27,819 nt of DNA. It comes from a virus. The position numbers were made by a program, and so were the translations under genes. The notes under the pieces were generated by a model that was not told where the DNA came from, made no database searches, and saw nothing but the letters and a program-made list of their open reading frames with translations. The stretch spans positions 1 through 27,819 of the IMG/VR virus record IMGVR_UViG_3300003629_000011. The stretch is one strand, 5' to 3'. Positions 6,806-14,879 of the stretch are shown in pieces; positions within the stretch are counted from its first letter, which is position 1, and each line of letters starts with the position of its first letter.

Positions 6806-9800
6806 TTAGATACCTCCATCACGTAGTCGCTTCGTGCGGTTGGCTTCTTCGATAGCCTCTTGGACAAGCCCCTTGACACGAGCCTTCTCCTCGGGCTTCA
6901 TATTAAAGTCACCGAAGTTGTAGTTGTTCTGTTCGTATGTGTTGATGACGGTCTGTTGACCACCAGCCATATCATCCTGTCCACGGCTTTCGTCATCGTC
7001 CATAATGTCGCCAGCGTTTTCCCGAGCTTCGGCGGCGCTTGCTTCGGCTCCAGCAAGCCTTTCTGAAGCGGGCGAATCTCCTTCGCCGCCGAACGAAAAG
7101 TCGCTGAGTTTTTCGATGTTTACGAATGGAACTTTATTAATCATATCAATGAAACCATTGATAAGACCAATGATAAAGTTGACCATTCCTTCAACCATAT
7201 TCTTCACAAACTTCACTACTGAATCAACCATAGACATTAGCGCATCCCACGCTTTAATAAGGTTCTGAACGGCAGCGTTGATTCCATCAATTACTTGCTG
7301 TACAGGACCAAGCTTCATAAACCAGTTAATGGCTTTACCGATAAGGTCAATCAACCAAACAAATCCATCAATTAATAGAATTGTTGGTATATAAAGTGCT
7401 TGGTAAATCAAGTCAGCTATGAAACTTAATGGTCCAATGAGTGAGCTAAAGAACTCGGCTGTAACATCTACTAAGAATCCAAGCACATCTCCAATCATCC
7501 CCAAAATACTGAAAGCTTCTTCTCCGTTTTCTGAAGCCCATCCAAGCTGTTCTGCAAGGTAACCAAAGGCATCTGTAAACGGCCAAATAAATGCTCCAAG
7601 TGCTTCAAGAATGCTGATAAATACGTTCCAAATTGGAACTCCCATCTTGATAAGAGAATCGAATACAGCTTGTGCAGCGCTCTTTAGTCCTTGGAACGCA
7701 CTCTGTGCGCCGCCAATAATACCATCCATATTGGAAAGGATTCCGGCAAGAATACCAGCGAAGGCTACGATAGCAGCGATAGCCTTGAGGATGAGACCAA
7801 TTCCAATCGAGTTGAGGGCAAAGCTCAGTGCAGCGACGGCGGCAGCGGCGAGTGTCGACGTAGATGCAACTCCCAAGAACGTCAGTGCTGTTGCGGCCAT
7901 CGTTGAGATTACTGGGATACCGGCTGCCGAAACAGTTGACAGTGAAGCAGCGAGCGTTGTGTTCATCAGGGATGCCGTTGTTGCTCCTGTAATGTATCCC
8001 CACATCGTCGCGATAAGGCCTCCGAGTGCGACGATTGCTCGAATCGGGGCACGGATAAGTCCTTTCATCGACGTTGCGAACGCGCTCGTGCTTATCGTAG
8101 ACGGAATCACTGCGGAGATGTACTTGTAGAGCCGTCCGGTCATACTACTAATAACATTTCTCACACCGGACGCCTTCCGTCCGACAAGCGCCATTGCATC
8201 GTCATAGTTTTCAACGTCAGAAACAGCGGAAGCGAATCCGTCAGCAGAGCTTCTAATGGCACCACCGGCTCTTGTGATTGGCGAGACAGCAGTTCCGAGG
8301 GCACTCTTTACGCTGTCCATACTCGGAAGGAATCCACCAAGTATTCCTTTGAACCTACCGAATGCACCAGCAGTATCATCAGCAGACGACGCCAGTACAG
8401 GCAGATTATTTGCGGCCTCATCTGCACTGTTTGTGACGGCAGGGAGAGCGCCTGCAACCTCATCCGAACCGGATGCCAGTGCAGACAGGCTGTTGCTTGC
8501 TGAACTAATCGACGGAATAAGACCACTTAGACTGAAGGAGAGATTGCTTATCTTCCCTCGGAGGTCACCGAACATTCCACCGATACTACCGAATATACCT
8601 AACGAGCCACTGAATCGGCTTGTTAGTCTACCGAATGCTCCACGGAGTGACGAGAACGATGGAATCATCGACGCGATTCGGCTTCTGAGTCTGCCGAAAA
8701 TGCTTCCGGTTTCGTCAGCAGACGAAGCCAGAACAGGCAGACTACTTGCTGCTTCGTCTGCGCCGCTCGTCACAGCAGGGAGAGCGCCTGCAACTTCATC
8801 AGAGCCGGATGCCAGTGCGGGTAGCGAGTCAGTCACACCACCCAGTCCACCGAATCCACCAAGGCTGAATCCGCTAAAGCTAAAGCCTCTGAGTCGCTCA
8901 CCGAATCCGCTCAGTGCGTCGGTAGCATCACCCATCGAGGTCGGGATTTTCGACGCCATATCGCTGGCGAAGGATGCAAGCTCAGGGCTGATGATTTGGA
9001 GACCGGACTTGATGTTGCCCATAGCACGACTGAAGTTACCAAGACCGGGGACAGCACTTATTGCTGCCTCACCAACGCCAGTGAACACACTCACGACACC
9101 AATTCCGCGTGCCGCGAGTGACTGTAGCCCTTTCCCGACAGCCGATAGAGCGTTACTTGCGAGATTGCGTGCCCGGCGTCCGACTCCAGCAAACGTTTCA
9201 CCGAGGCTACTGAGCTTTTGGCGAGCTTGGGCAGTACGTGTGGTTACCCTCGTCTCCGTAACAGCCTCGGCCTCGAAGTCACCTTCCAGAAGTGTTTTCT
9301 TGGCTTCGTCAACATCTTTGAAAGCCTCTGCGGAGCCACCCATATCAGGGTGAACATCTTTCACCATACTTCTGTATGCAGATTCTATGGTTTCCTTCGA
9401 CGCATCTGCGTCCTGAATGTCGAGTGTTTTCAGTGCCTCCATCTTCATTTCCGGCGCTGGAATAGTGGTCTCAGTAGTGGTCTCCACTCTGTTGAGACTC
9501 GCAAGTCGCTCGCTTATTGCTTCACCAACACCACCGACTGCTCCTGATGCAGCACTCGTGAAGCTGGTATTTCGCATTCTGTCGGCAGCAGCCTCGAAGA
9601 ATCCGCCAACGATTCCCGGCATTTCACCCATCTTCTGAGTGACAGTACTCAAGACACCTTCGAAGACTGTACCAACTCGTGTTGGTAGGCTAATGTTTCT
9701 GATTCTGTCAGCGGCAGCACCGAATCCATCTGTAACAGCAGTCGCAACATCGCCCATCTTGCTTCGTGCTTTTCCTGCTGCATCAGAGAGAGTGTCTGAA

Positions 9801-11623
9801 ATGCTACTTTTAATACCTTGGTATCTCTCTCTAAGTCCATCGAGTGGTTGTGTTTTGACTCCTTCACCGCTGAAGTCTTCGGTAATGTCGAGTGACGAAA
9901 TCTGCGCCATCGACTTCTGTGCGGTTTCAGATGAGGCTTCAGCAAGCTCGTCAATCATTCCAAACCGCTGTGCCAGAAGTCCAAGTGCCTCTTGAGCGCC
10001 TGTCAGGTGGAGTGCTGCAAGGACGGAATTAAATGCACCGAGAGCCGTCCGTGAGGTCATAATAGCAGTACCGAGTCCACCAAAGAAGCGCCCCATACGG
10101 ATACCAAGACTGAGCGCACCGCTCATTGCTCGGCTGAGAACGAGGAATGCTGTAGCGGCAGCAATTACCTCATTCGGTAGCATATTAAGAATATCGGCTA
10201 CCATCCGAATAGCTTCGAGGACGCCAGCAATAGCTGGAAGAATGCCCTCGAATGCGGCAATACCAACTTCAGTAATCGCTCGGAAGAAGTTCAAGAAGGA
10301 ACGACCGAACTCTCCGAGGAATCCAAGGAACTCCATTCCTTCCGTGTTGAAGAACTCAAGTGCCGCTGGTAACTTCTCCATAAACCACACGAAGAAGTCT
10401 GCAATAACTGGAAGGAACGCTTCTACAGTGCTTTCGAGTGCAAGTAGTATTTCGTTTGCGTTATCGAAGAACGCTGTCGAAAGTTCACCAAGGAAGGCGT
10501 CGAGTTCTCCACGGAGCCTATTAGCAAGCTGTGCAAAGAGGTTCAGTGCAGATGCAAGTCCTGTAATTGCATCTTTGAACATCTCCACGTTTTCTTGATT
10601 AGCTAATGGCTCTAAGGCCCGCATAATAGTTCCACGGACCTCTTTCATTACACCTTCCATCGCTTCCCACGTATTCTTGTACTCGTCGTTGGTCTGTGCC
10701 ATTTGACGAGCCATAGCCAACATTCCACCACCATAAATGGCGGCGAGTGCTGAACCAGCAGTTACAGCGGCGGTTGCGAGACCACCGAGTGCTGCGGCAA
10801 GCGAACCTGTCACAGCAGCAAGCTGTGGGATTTGGACAGCAGCTTGTCGGAGAGCGAAGTTGAACGGACCAAGGTTAAAGCTTGTGGCTGCGAATGCGCC
10901 GCTCAGTCCTGCCATTTCGAGAGCAGTTTGTGACGCCTCATCACCTGTTTCCTCAATAGAGTCTTTGAGGTCGTTCAAGGCTTCTTCGTCAATTCGAGCA
11001 GCGACAGCGTTCGCCAACTGTGCCGAGGTCATACTTTCAATATTCATCTCGGCAAAGTCTATCGACTCCGCAAGCTGTAACTCGCTATTACGGAGGTCGT
11101 CGGCAAGCTCTTCAGCACTGTCTGCTGCACGCGCCATCCGGTAGAGCGCACCAATTTCTCCCTGTAGCGCGTCCTGTGTTGCCTTTGCTGTACCACTGAG
11201 CATCTGGTTCGCTCTGGAAACGGCGTCCTTGGCTTCTTCAAGACTCCCGGCACTCATTACGGCTTCTCTGAAGGTCTGTGCCTCTTCAGCCAGCGAGCGC
11301 TCTGCTGACTGGTTGGCTTTGTCCATTGCCATCTGCGCGTTCCGAACGTTTTCACCGGCATCAGCAAAGTCTTCAGCAGACATTGCAGCTTGCCGTGCTT
11401 CAACGCTCACACCTTCGAATCCTTCCTGAGCTTCCTGCAATACAGCAGACGTTTCGGCCATTGCATTGCGTACTTCATCCGCTGCATCCTCAGTAGAATC
11501 CATAGCTTCGCCACTAACGCCAGCAGATTCAGCTACCTCGTCCAACGCATCAGCTACACTCGCCAGTGACTCAGAAATAGTTTCCTGAGCGCTTAGAATA
11601 GCAGTAAGAGCCTTCTCAGCCAT
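6806..11623 (-). CDS. Tape measure protein with an embedded J-domain
   Basis: A 1605-aa protein, the largest in the window, placed after the frameshifted chaperone as tape measures are. Residues 1-230 are Ala/Glu-rich coiled coil. Hydrophobic stretches lie at about 254-300, 1245-1296 ('FLGVASTSTLAAAAVAALSF', 'IGLILKAIAAIVAFAGILAG') and 1391-1434; tape measures use such segments to cross the host membrane during DNA entry. Residues 729-780 resemble a DnaJ J-domain: 'MEALKTLDIQDAD', helix 'SKETIESAYRSMVKD', then V-HPD-MGG (HPD at 758-760) and 'SAEAFKDVDEAKKTLLEGD'. Two copies of a Gly/Ser/Ala/Asp module (933-968 and 1045-1080) suggest internal duplication. The C-terminus is Asn/Gln/Lys-rich and helical ('MKPEEKARVKGLVQEAIEEA'). 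The start has no clear ribosome binding site and lies 12 nt after the frameshift extension. Confidence 0.85.
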   Translation of the reverse strand: MAEKALTAILSAQETISESLASVADALDEVAESAGVSGEAMDSTEDAADEVRNAMAETSAVLQEAQEGFEGVSVEARQAAMSAEDFADAGENVRNAQMAMDKANQSAERSLAEEAQTFREAVMSAGSLEEAKDAVSRANQMLSGTAKATQDALQGEIGALYRMARAADSAEELADDLRNSELQLAESIDFAEMNIESMTSAQLANAVAARIDEEALNDLKDSIEETGDEASQTALEMAGLSGAFAATSFNLGPFNFALRQAAVQIPQLAAVTGSLAAALGGLATAAVTAGSALAAIYGGGMLAMARQMAQTNDEYKNTWEAMEGVMKEVRGTIMRALEPLANQENVEMFKDAITGLASALNLFAQLANRLRGELDAFLGELSTAFFDNANEILLALESTVEAFLPVIADFFVWFMEKLPAALEFFNTEGMEFLGFLGEFGRSFLNFFRAITEVGIAAFEGILPAIAGVLEAIRMVADILNMLPNEVIAAATAFLVLSRAMSGALSLGIRMGRFFGGLGTAIMTSRTALGAFNSVLAALHLTGAQEALGLLAQRFGMIDELAEASSETAQKSMAQISSLDITEDFSGEGVKTQPLDGLRERYQGIKSSISDTLSDAAGKARSKMGDVATAVTDGFGAAADRIRNISLPTRVGTVFEGVLSTVTQKMGEMPGIVGGFFEAAADRMRNTSFTSAASGAVGGVGEAISERLASLNRVETTTETTIPAPEMKMEALKTLDIQDADASKETIESAYRSMVKDVHPDMGGSAEAFKDVDEAKKTLLEGDFEAEAVTETRVTTRTAQARQKLSSLGETFAGVGRRARNLASNALSAVGKGLQSLAARGIGVVSVFTGVGEAAISAVPGLGNFSRAMGNIKSGLQIISPELASFASDMASKIPTSMGDATDALSGFGERLRGFSFSGFSLGGFGGLGGVTDSLPALASGSDEVAGALPAVTSGADEAASSLPVLASSADETGSIFGRLRSRIASMIPSFSSLRGAFGRLTSRFSGSLGIFGSIGGMFGDLRGKISNLSFSLSGLIPSISSASNSLSALASGSDEVAGALPAVTNSADEAANNLPVLASSADDTAGAFGRFKGILGGFLPSMDSVKSALGTAVSPITRAGGAIRSSADGFASAVSDVENYDDAMALVGRKASGVRNVISSMTGRLYKYISAVIPSTISTSAFATSMKGLIRAPIRAIVALGGLIATMWGYITGATTASLMNTTLAASLSTVSAAGIPVISTMAATALTFLGVASTSTLAAAAVAALSFALNSIGIGLILKAIAAIVAFAGILAGILSNMDGIIGGAQSAFQGLKSAAQAVFDSLIKMGVPIWNVFISILEALGAFIWPFTDAFGYLAEQLGWASENGEEAFSILGMIGDVLGFLVDVTAEFFSSLIGPLSFIADLIYQALYIPTILLIDGFVWLIDLIGKAINWFMKLGPVQQVIDGINAAVQNLIKAWDALMSMVDSVVKFVKNMVEGMVNFIIGLINGFIDMINKVPFVNIEKLSDFSFGGEGDSPASERLAGAEASAAEARENAGDIMDDDESRGQDDMAGGQQTVINTYEQNNYNFGDFNMKPEEKARVKGLVQEAIEEANRTKRLRDGGI
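8382..8824 (-). repeat. Duplicated segment within the tape measure gene
   Basis: The segment around 8382-8490 is repeated at 8718-8824, offset 336 nt (112 codons). Both encode LASGSDEVAGALPAV, a variable spacer, and LPVLASSAD. The plus-strand block AGGGAGAGCGCCTGCAAC is identical in both copies. Confidence 0.75.
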
Positions 11624-11635
11624 ATGATATAGTCC

Positions 11636-12342
11636 CTATAGTTGGTGCTTCAGTTGTTGTTTGTTTTGCTCTGCCTCTACTTTCTCTTGCTTCATCTTCT
11701 CGCGCTCTTGCTCGGCCAAGAAGCCGAACTTCAACTGACCATCAGTTAGGTCACCCATAAAGGCTTCGCGCTCAGTGGTTGGATGCCTGCAATCTTCGTC
11801 AGGGAAGCCGGGTGTCTCGTAGCAGTTACAGACGTACTCAGTTACAGAGTACGATTTTCCGTTTGTGACTGCTGAGAGGAGCGACTGCCCTAACTGCGTT
11901 CGTGAAAACTTTGGACAGCGCCCCCGTTCTCAAGGGAGTACGTAAGTACTTCGCTGCCAAGTTCGAACAGCATTTCGAAGCCGAAGTCTTCGATAATGTC
12001 ACGCATCTGCGTGGTAGAAAGGCCGTCGTGGTGAAGCGAGTTAGAACAGAGATTTTCGAACGCTTCAACCATCTCCGGTGAAACTTGCGTCGTTCCACCG
12101 GCTTCTCGGGCCATCTCCTCGGCCTCTTCAGGGTCAATGTCTTCTTCCTCAGCATCAACCGCTTGGAATAGTTCTTCAGGCATCGAGCTAATCGCTTCGG
12201 CAAGGTCTTCCTTGCTTACAACGTGTAGTTCGACTCCTGTAAGTAGAGCGCCGTCGTCGCGCTCGAACTCGATTTCCTTCGATGCTCCAGTACCCTTGAT
12301 GGTACGGTCGTAGAACTCTTCTGCATCAACTTCTTGTGTCAT
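11636..12342 (-). CDS. Tail assembly chaperone, long form made by -1 frameshift
   Basis: The -1 frame is open from 11929 to a TAG at 11636-11638. It overlaps the last codons of the chaperone gene by 40 nt and has no plausible start of its own. A -1 slip in 11890-11929 gives a fusion of about 235 aa, adding about 89 residues: 'SRTQLGQSLLSAVTNGKSYS', 'VTEYVCNCYETPGFPDEDCR', a Met-Gly-Asp-Leu region and a charged Lys/Glu/Gln helix. This is the lambda G-GT arrangement, conserved in tailed phages directly upstream of the tape measure. Possible slip sites in the zero frame are T-TTT (AGT TTT CAC) and G-GGC in the run of five G. The extension carries a CxC...CxH pattern that could bind metal. Its stop is 12 nt before the tape measure start. 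Confidence 0.72.
11890..12342 (-). CDS. Tail assembly chaperone, short form
   Basis: A 150-aa acidic, mainly helical protein: 'KEIEFERDDGALLTGVELHV' (beta), then 'SKEDLAEAISSMPEELFQAV', an Asp/Glu linker and 'SPEMVEAFENLCSNSLHHDG', 'MRDIIEDFGFEMLFELGSEV'. Position immediately before the tape measure gene, length, and a -1 frame extension identify it as the G-type chaperone that coats the tape measure during tube polymerisation. No sequence motif proves it. The ribosome binding site is weak (GGGACTGATTAACT-ATG), so it may be translated less than the tube gene. It is separated from the tube gene by 122 nt filled with hairpins. Confidence 0.7.
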   Translation of the reverse strand: MTQEVDAEEFYDRTIKGTGASKEIEFERDDGALLTGVELHVVSKEDLAEAISSMPEELFQAVDAEEEDIDPEEAEEMAREAGGTTQVSPEMVEAFENLCSNSLHHDGLSTTQMRDIIEDFGFEMLFELGSEVLTYSLENGGAVQSFHERS

Positions 12343-12363
12343 AGTTAATCAGTCCCGTTGGGT

Positions 12364-12443
12364 CAAAAGTTTTTGTTCTTTGCGGTGAACACACCGCGCA
12401 CGTCTGTAGAGACGAAAATCGGCAGCCAGAACAAGTGGCTGCC
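12364..12443 (-). terminator. Row of four inverted repeats after the tail tube gene
   Basis: Four perfect inverted repeats lie back to back between the tube and chaperone genes: GGCAGCCA/TGGCTGCC (12421-12443, 8 bp, 7-nt loop), CGTCT/AGACG (12401-12414, loop 4), GCGGTG/CACCGC (12382-12397, loop 4) and CAAAA/TTTTG (12364-12375, loop 2). Together they take up 65 of 80 nt. In the mRNA the first stem is followed by GAUUUUCG. I read it as an attenuator or processing site; whether it terminates is unknown. Confidence 0.6.
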
Positions 12444-12464
12444 TGTGTTCATCTTCTCTGTACG

Positions 12465-12893
12465 TTAGTTGGTCTTAACGACCATCTCTTCCGCAACGAA
12501 GTCATAGCTCTCGCTCGTCCGGTCGTCCGAAGGAACGTCCTTGTCGCGGGAGCTAATGATTACTCCACGGAAGATTACAGTTCGTTCGTGTTCCTCGACT
12601 CGCAGCGTGAAGCTGTTAGGGTCTACGGGAAGGCCGTTATCCTGTCGAACAGCACCTCGAAGGTCTTCGTTAGAGCCTGTATGCTCGAACGAACCGGAGT
12701 AGGACATTCCTGTCGTTACGATGGACTGTCCCATCCCAGTCGAGAACTGCTGCTCGGAGGTGTTGGCCTCAGCGGAGTAGCTGACGTTCGTGACAGCGTA
12801 CTCGTCACCGCCGATGATAAGGCGGTTGTCGTAGCCAATCTCCTTCTGCGGGTCATCACGGAGAGGTCGGTTTGGTTGTGGTCCTGTAGGCAT
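12465..12893 (-). CDS. Tail tube protein
   Basis: A 142-aa protein directly after the sheath gene, the position and approximate size of myovirus tube proteins (P2 FII, T4 gp19). It is beta-rich: 'NRLIIGGDEYAVTNVSYSAE', 'FSTGMGQSIVTTGMSYSGSF', 'FTLRVEEHERTVIFRGVIIS' and 'SESYDFVAEEMVVKTN'. 'SYSGSFEHTGSN' resembles the substrate-like loop of tube proteins. The start has a near-ideal ribosome binding site, AAAGGTGATGAATT-ATG, located just after the sheath stop. A strong hairpin follows the stop. The call is based on context and beta pattern. Confidence 0.75.
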   Translation of the reverse strand: MPTGPQPNRPLRDDPQKEIGYDNRLIIGGDEYAVTNVSYSAEANTSEQQFSTGMGQSIVTTGMSYSGSFEHTGSNEDLRGAVRQDNGLPVDPNSFTLRVEEHERTVIFRGVIISSRDKDVPSDDRTSESYDFVAEEMVVKTN

Positions 12894-12905
12894 AATTCAT
12901 CACCT

Positions 12906-14258
12906 TTAGGTGTTGATGGTAATGGACTCGTCAACTCGCTTGACGATGCCCTGTGGCGTGATGCCAATGTCGATATTTACTTGGTCAGCGTCGTTGGCAT
13001 CCTGATACACGTCTACGTACCAGTTTGTCTCGCTGTCCGTGTTCGGCTCAAGGAGCCGTTCACCGACGAGAGCGTCAAGCTCTCCGAAGAGTGTGGCCTC
13101 TGCTGCGTTACGAGTCTGCTCGTCGTTGATTCGACCAACCGTGGCGTCACCAACAATCTTCCCGAGCAGGATAACGCGGTCAACGATACGACGCCGCCAG
13201 AAGTCACGCTGCCAGTCGGTCTCAGTGGACGTGGAGAGGTTGTCCTTGAGTCGGACAGTACCAGACTGTCGGACTGGAATTACCTCTGTATCACGAAGGT
13301 CCTGAGCCTCGGAGCGAGCGAGCTTCTGCTCAATGTCAGTGTAGCCGCTGATAGCGTCATTGTACACCGGCTCGTTGATGGCGTGGCCTGCGAAGAGACC
13401 AGCGACACCACCAACAATAGTGTACGCAGAGTCCAGCGGTCGCGCTGGAGCAATCAGGAACATCGAGCCGTCGTCAATGGCGTCGGAGTAGTTAGCCGTG
13501 TCGTACCGTGGACGGAGGTCAGTACCGTCAGCGACGGCGGTAGCATCGTCTGCAACCGTGTCGTTCGGTTCTGCGGCTGTAACTCCCTTGACCATCTGGT
13601 ACTCGCCACGAAGCGTCGTGACCTTACCGCTGAGAGTACTTGCAACTGCTTCTGTGTCAGTGAGAGCGGCGTAAACTGCTGTCTCGTCTTCGTCTACAAC
13701 GTTATCGGCTGCACCGAACGCACCGCCCCAGTCAGGGGTCTTGTACGTCACGTCGTAGTCGTCGCTCGTGTCAGCAGTCCACTCACCAGTCTTCGGGTTG
13801 ATGAAGATGGTGTCAGCAGTGGTCGGCGTTGGTGGAGCAGTACCTCCAGAGCCATCACCGTAGTAGAATGCTACGGTAATGTCGTTAGCGCTACCATCCT
13901 GAACGGATACGCTTTCCTCTTCAACTGGCGTGTTGGAGAGAGTGCCGCTTGCTGTAGCGGAGAAATTCTCCGTCGTGTCTGTATCGTAGTCGTAAGCGAC
14001 ACCGTAGAGGTAGTTGATGTTTGCTCCGTTTGCCAGCGCTTCTTTCATCGCATTGGCAAGCTCAGAGCCGTCACCAAACTTAGCGTCAGCATCCTGCCGC
14101 GACCCAACCTGAGTCGGGTCGTTTACGGAAGCAGAGCCGTTGTTGGTATCGGCTGCACCGAAGAGAACAAGTGTCTCCTCAGCACCAACTTGGACACCAC
14201 TAATGCCGCCTCCCTGCGTCTGAACCTGTACACCGGGGAAGCTTCCAAATGTTGTCAT
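12906..14258 (-). CDS. Contractile tail sheath protein
   Basis: A 450-aa protein whose N-terminus, 'FGSFPGVQVQTQGGGISGVQ' then 'VGAEETLVLFGAADTNNGSA', is the sheath linker strand plus first core strands. 'ELANAMKEALANGANINYLY' follows, the helix found in most sheath proteins. The middle carries an insertion ('FSATASGTLSNTPVEEESVS' onwards). The C-terminal half has 'LARSEAQDLRDTEVIPVRQS', 'TETDWQRDFWRRRIVDRVIL' and 'NWYVDVYQDANDADQVNIDI', matching the conserved sheath C-terminal domain. Length is close to P2 FI. It makes this virus a myovirus. Ribosome binding site AGGTGATAAACA-ATG is strong. A long antisense open frame across this gene is a codon-usage shadow. Confidence 0.88.
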   Translation of the reverse strand: MTTFGSFPGVQVQTQGGGISGVQVGAEETLVLFGAADTNNGSASVNDPTQVGSRQDADAKFGDGSELANAMKEALANGANINYLYGVAYDYDTDTTENFSATASGTLSNTPVEEESVSVQDGSANDITVAFYYGDGSGGTAPPTPTTADTIFINPKTGEWTADTSDDYDVTYKTPDWGGAFGAADNVVDEDETAVYAALTDTEAVASTLSGKVTTLRGEYQMVKGVTAAEPNDTVADDATAVADGTDLRPRYDTANYSDAIDDGSMFLIAPARPLDSAYTIVGGVAGLFAGHAINEPVYNDAISGYTDIEQKLARSEAQDLRDTEVIPVRQSGTVRLKDNLSTSTETDWQRDFWRRRIVDRVILLGKIVGDATVGRINDEQTRNAAEATLFGELDALVGERLLEPNTDSETNWYVDVYQDANDADQVNIDIGITPQGIVKRVDESITINT

Positions 14259-14309
14259 TGTTTATCACCTGTAGTTTGTGTCAGTCTGCTATCGTCCGAC
14301 AATTCCCCA

Positions 14310-14879
14310 TCAACCAGCAGGTTGAGGGTTGAAGTTAACATCCGAGACGGATGTTTCGCTGTCGGTTTCGAACTCGCTGGCAGACCAGACTGACACGTCA
14401 ATCCGCCAGCGTCGTAGTTCGGGTGTCGTCTCAAGCTCGTGCGCTGGTTGACCGTCACCAACTTCGAGCCGCCACGACGCATCCATATCCCCACCATCTT
14501 CGGCAGGGAGTGGCTGATTTGGACCTGCGTTATCGTGTGTGTACAACACAGACCAGAGCTTCGTGCCCAGTTCGCGGGCATCGTACTTGCTGCCCTGTGC
14601 TGTGTACACATCGAATTGCAGGTCGAGCCTGTACTCAGAGTGGTAAATCCGACCAATGGCGTTTCCATCGTCGTCCGTCTTCACATCCACTACGTCAGTG
14701 TTGAAGTCCTGAATCTGGATTTCATCAATGGGTTGTACTTCCACAATCGGAAGCTTGATGTTCCCATCTTGTCCATTTCGAGATGCCTCGTATGGGAGAT
14801 AGTTCATCTCTGACGGCATCTTACCGGAGGTCTTGACAGACCGCATCAGTCCATCAATAATGTCTTCGGGTCGAACCAT
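14310..14879 (-). CDS. Tail terminator/completion protein (putative)
   Basis: A 189-aa protein between the gp10-like and sheath genes, the usual place of the tail terminator. It begins 'MVRPEDIIDGLMRSVKTSGK', then 'IKLPIVEVQPIDEIQIQDFN' and 'EYRLDLQFDVYTAQGSKYDA' followed by the helix 'RELGTKLWSVLYTHDN'. This alternation of helix and sheet, with a central 'DLQFDVYT' strand, fits the terminator fold. A final strand lies at 'RRWRIDVSVWS'. The ATG and the upstream TGA share one base, and GAGGTG lies 9 nt before it. The family is inferred from position and predicted fold. Confidence 0.6.
   Translation of the reverse strand: MVRPEDIIDGLMRSVKTSGKMPSEMNYLPYEASRNGQDGNIKLPIVEVQPIDEIQIQDFNTDVVDVKTDDDGNAIGRIYHSEYRLDLQFDVYTAQGSKYDARELGTKLWSVLYTHDNAGPNQPLPAEDGGDMDASWRLEVGDGQPAHELETTPELRRWRIDVSVWSASEFETDSETSVSDVNFNPQPAG

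Noticed and set aside
8256-9353. A 365-codon plus-strand frame opposite the tape measure gene
   Set aside because: Its Pro/Ala/Ser/Leu-rich, repetitive product mirrors the Gly/Ser/Ala/Asp repeats of the real gene. No start signal.
11838-12203. A 121-codon frame overlapping the chaperone gene (+1 frame)
   Set aside because: The product is Arg/Lys/Leu-rich, unlike this acidic proteome, and ends in the middle of the -1 extension, whereas the -1 frame runs to the tape measure start.
12435-14393. A 652-codon open frame on the plus strand, opposite tube, sheath and part of the terminator gene
   Set aside because: It is fully antisense to three well-supported genes, has no ribosome binding site or TATA box, and its Cys/Val/Ser-rich product has no domain pattern. 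Rarity of TTA, CTA and TCA codons in the real genes explains it.
14255-14668. A 137-codon minus-strand frame over the tail terminator gene
   Set aside because: It overlaps the terminator gene out of frame and reaches into the sheath start. The in-frame gene with a coupled ATG and good ribosome binding site explains the region.
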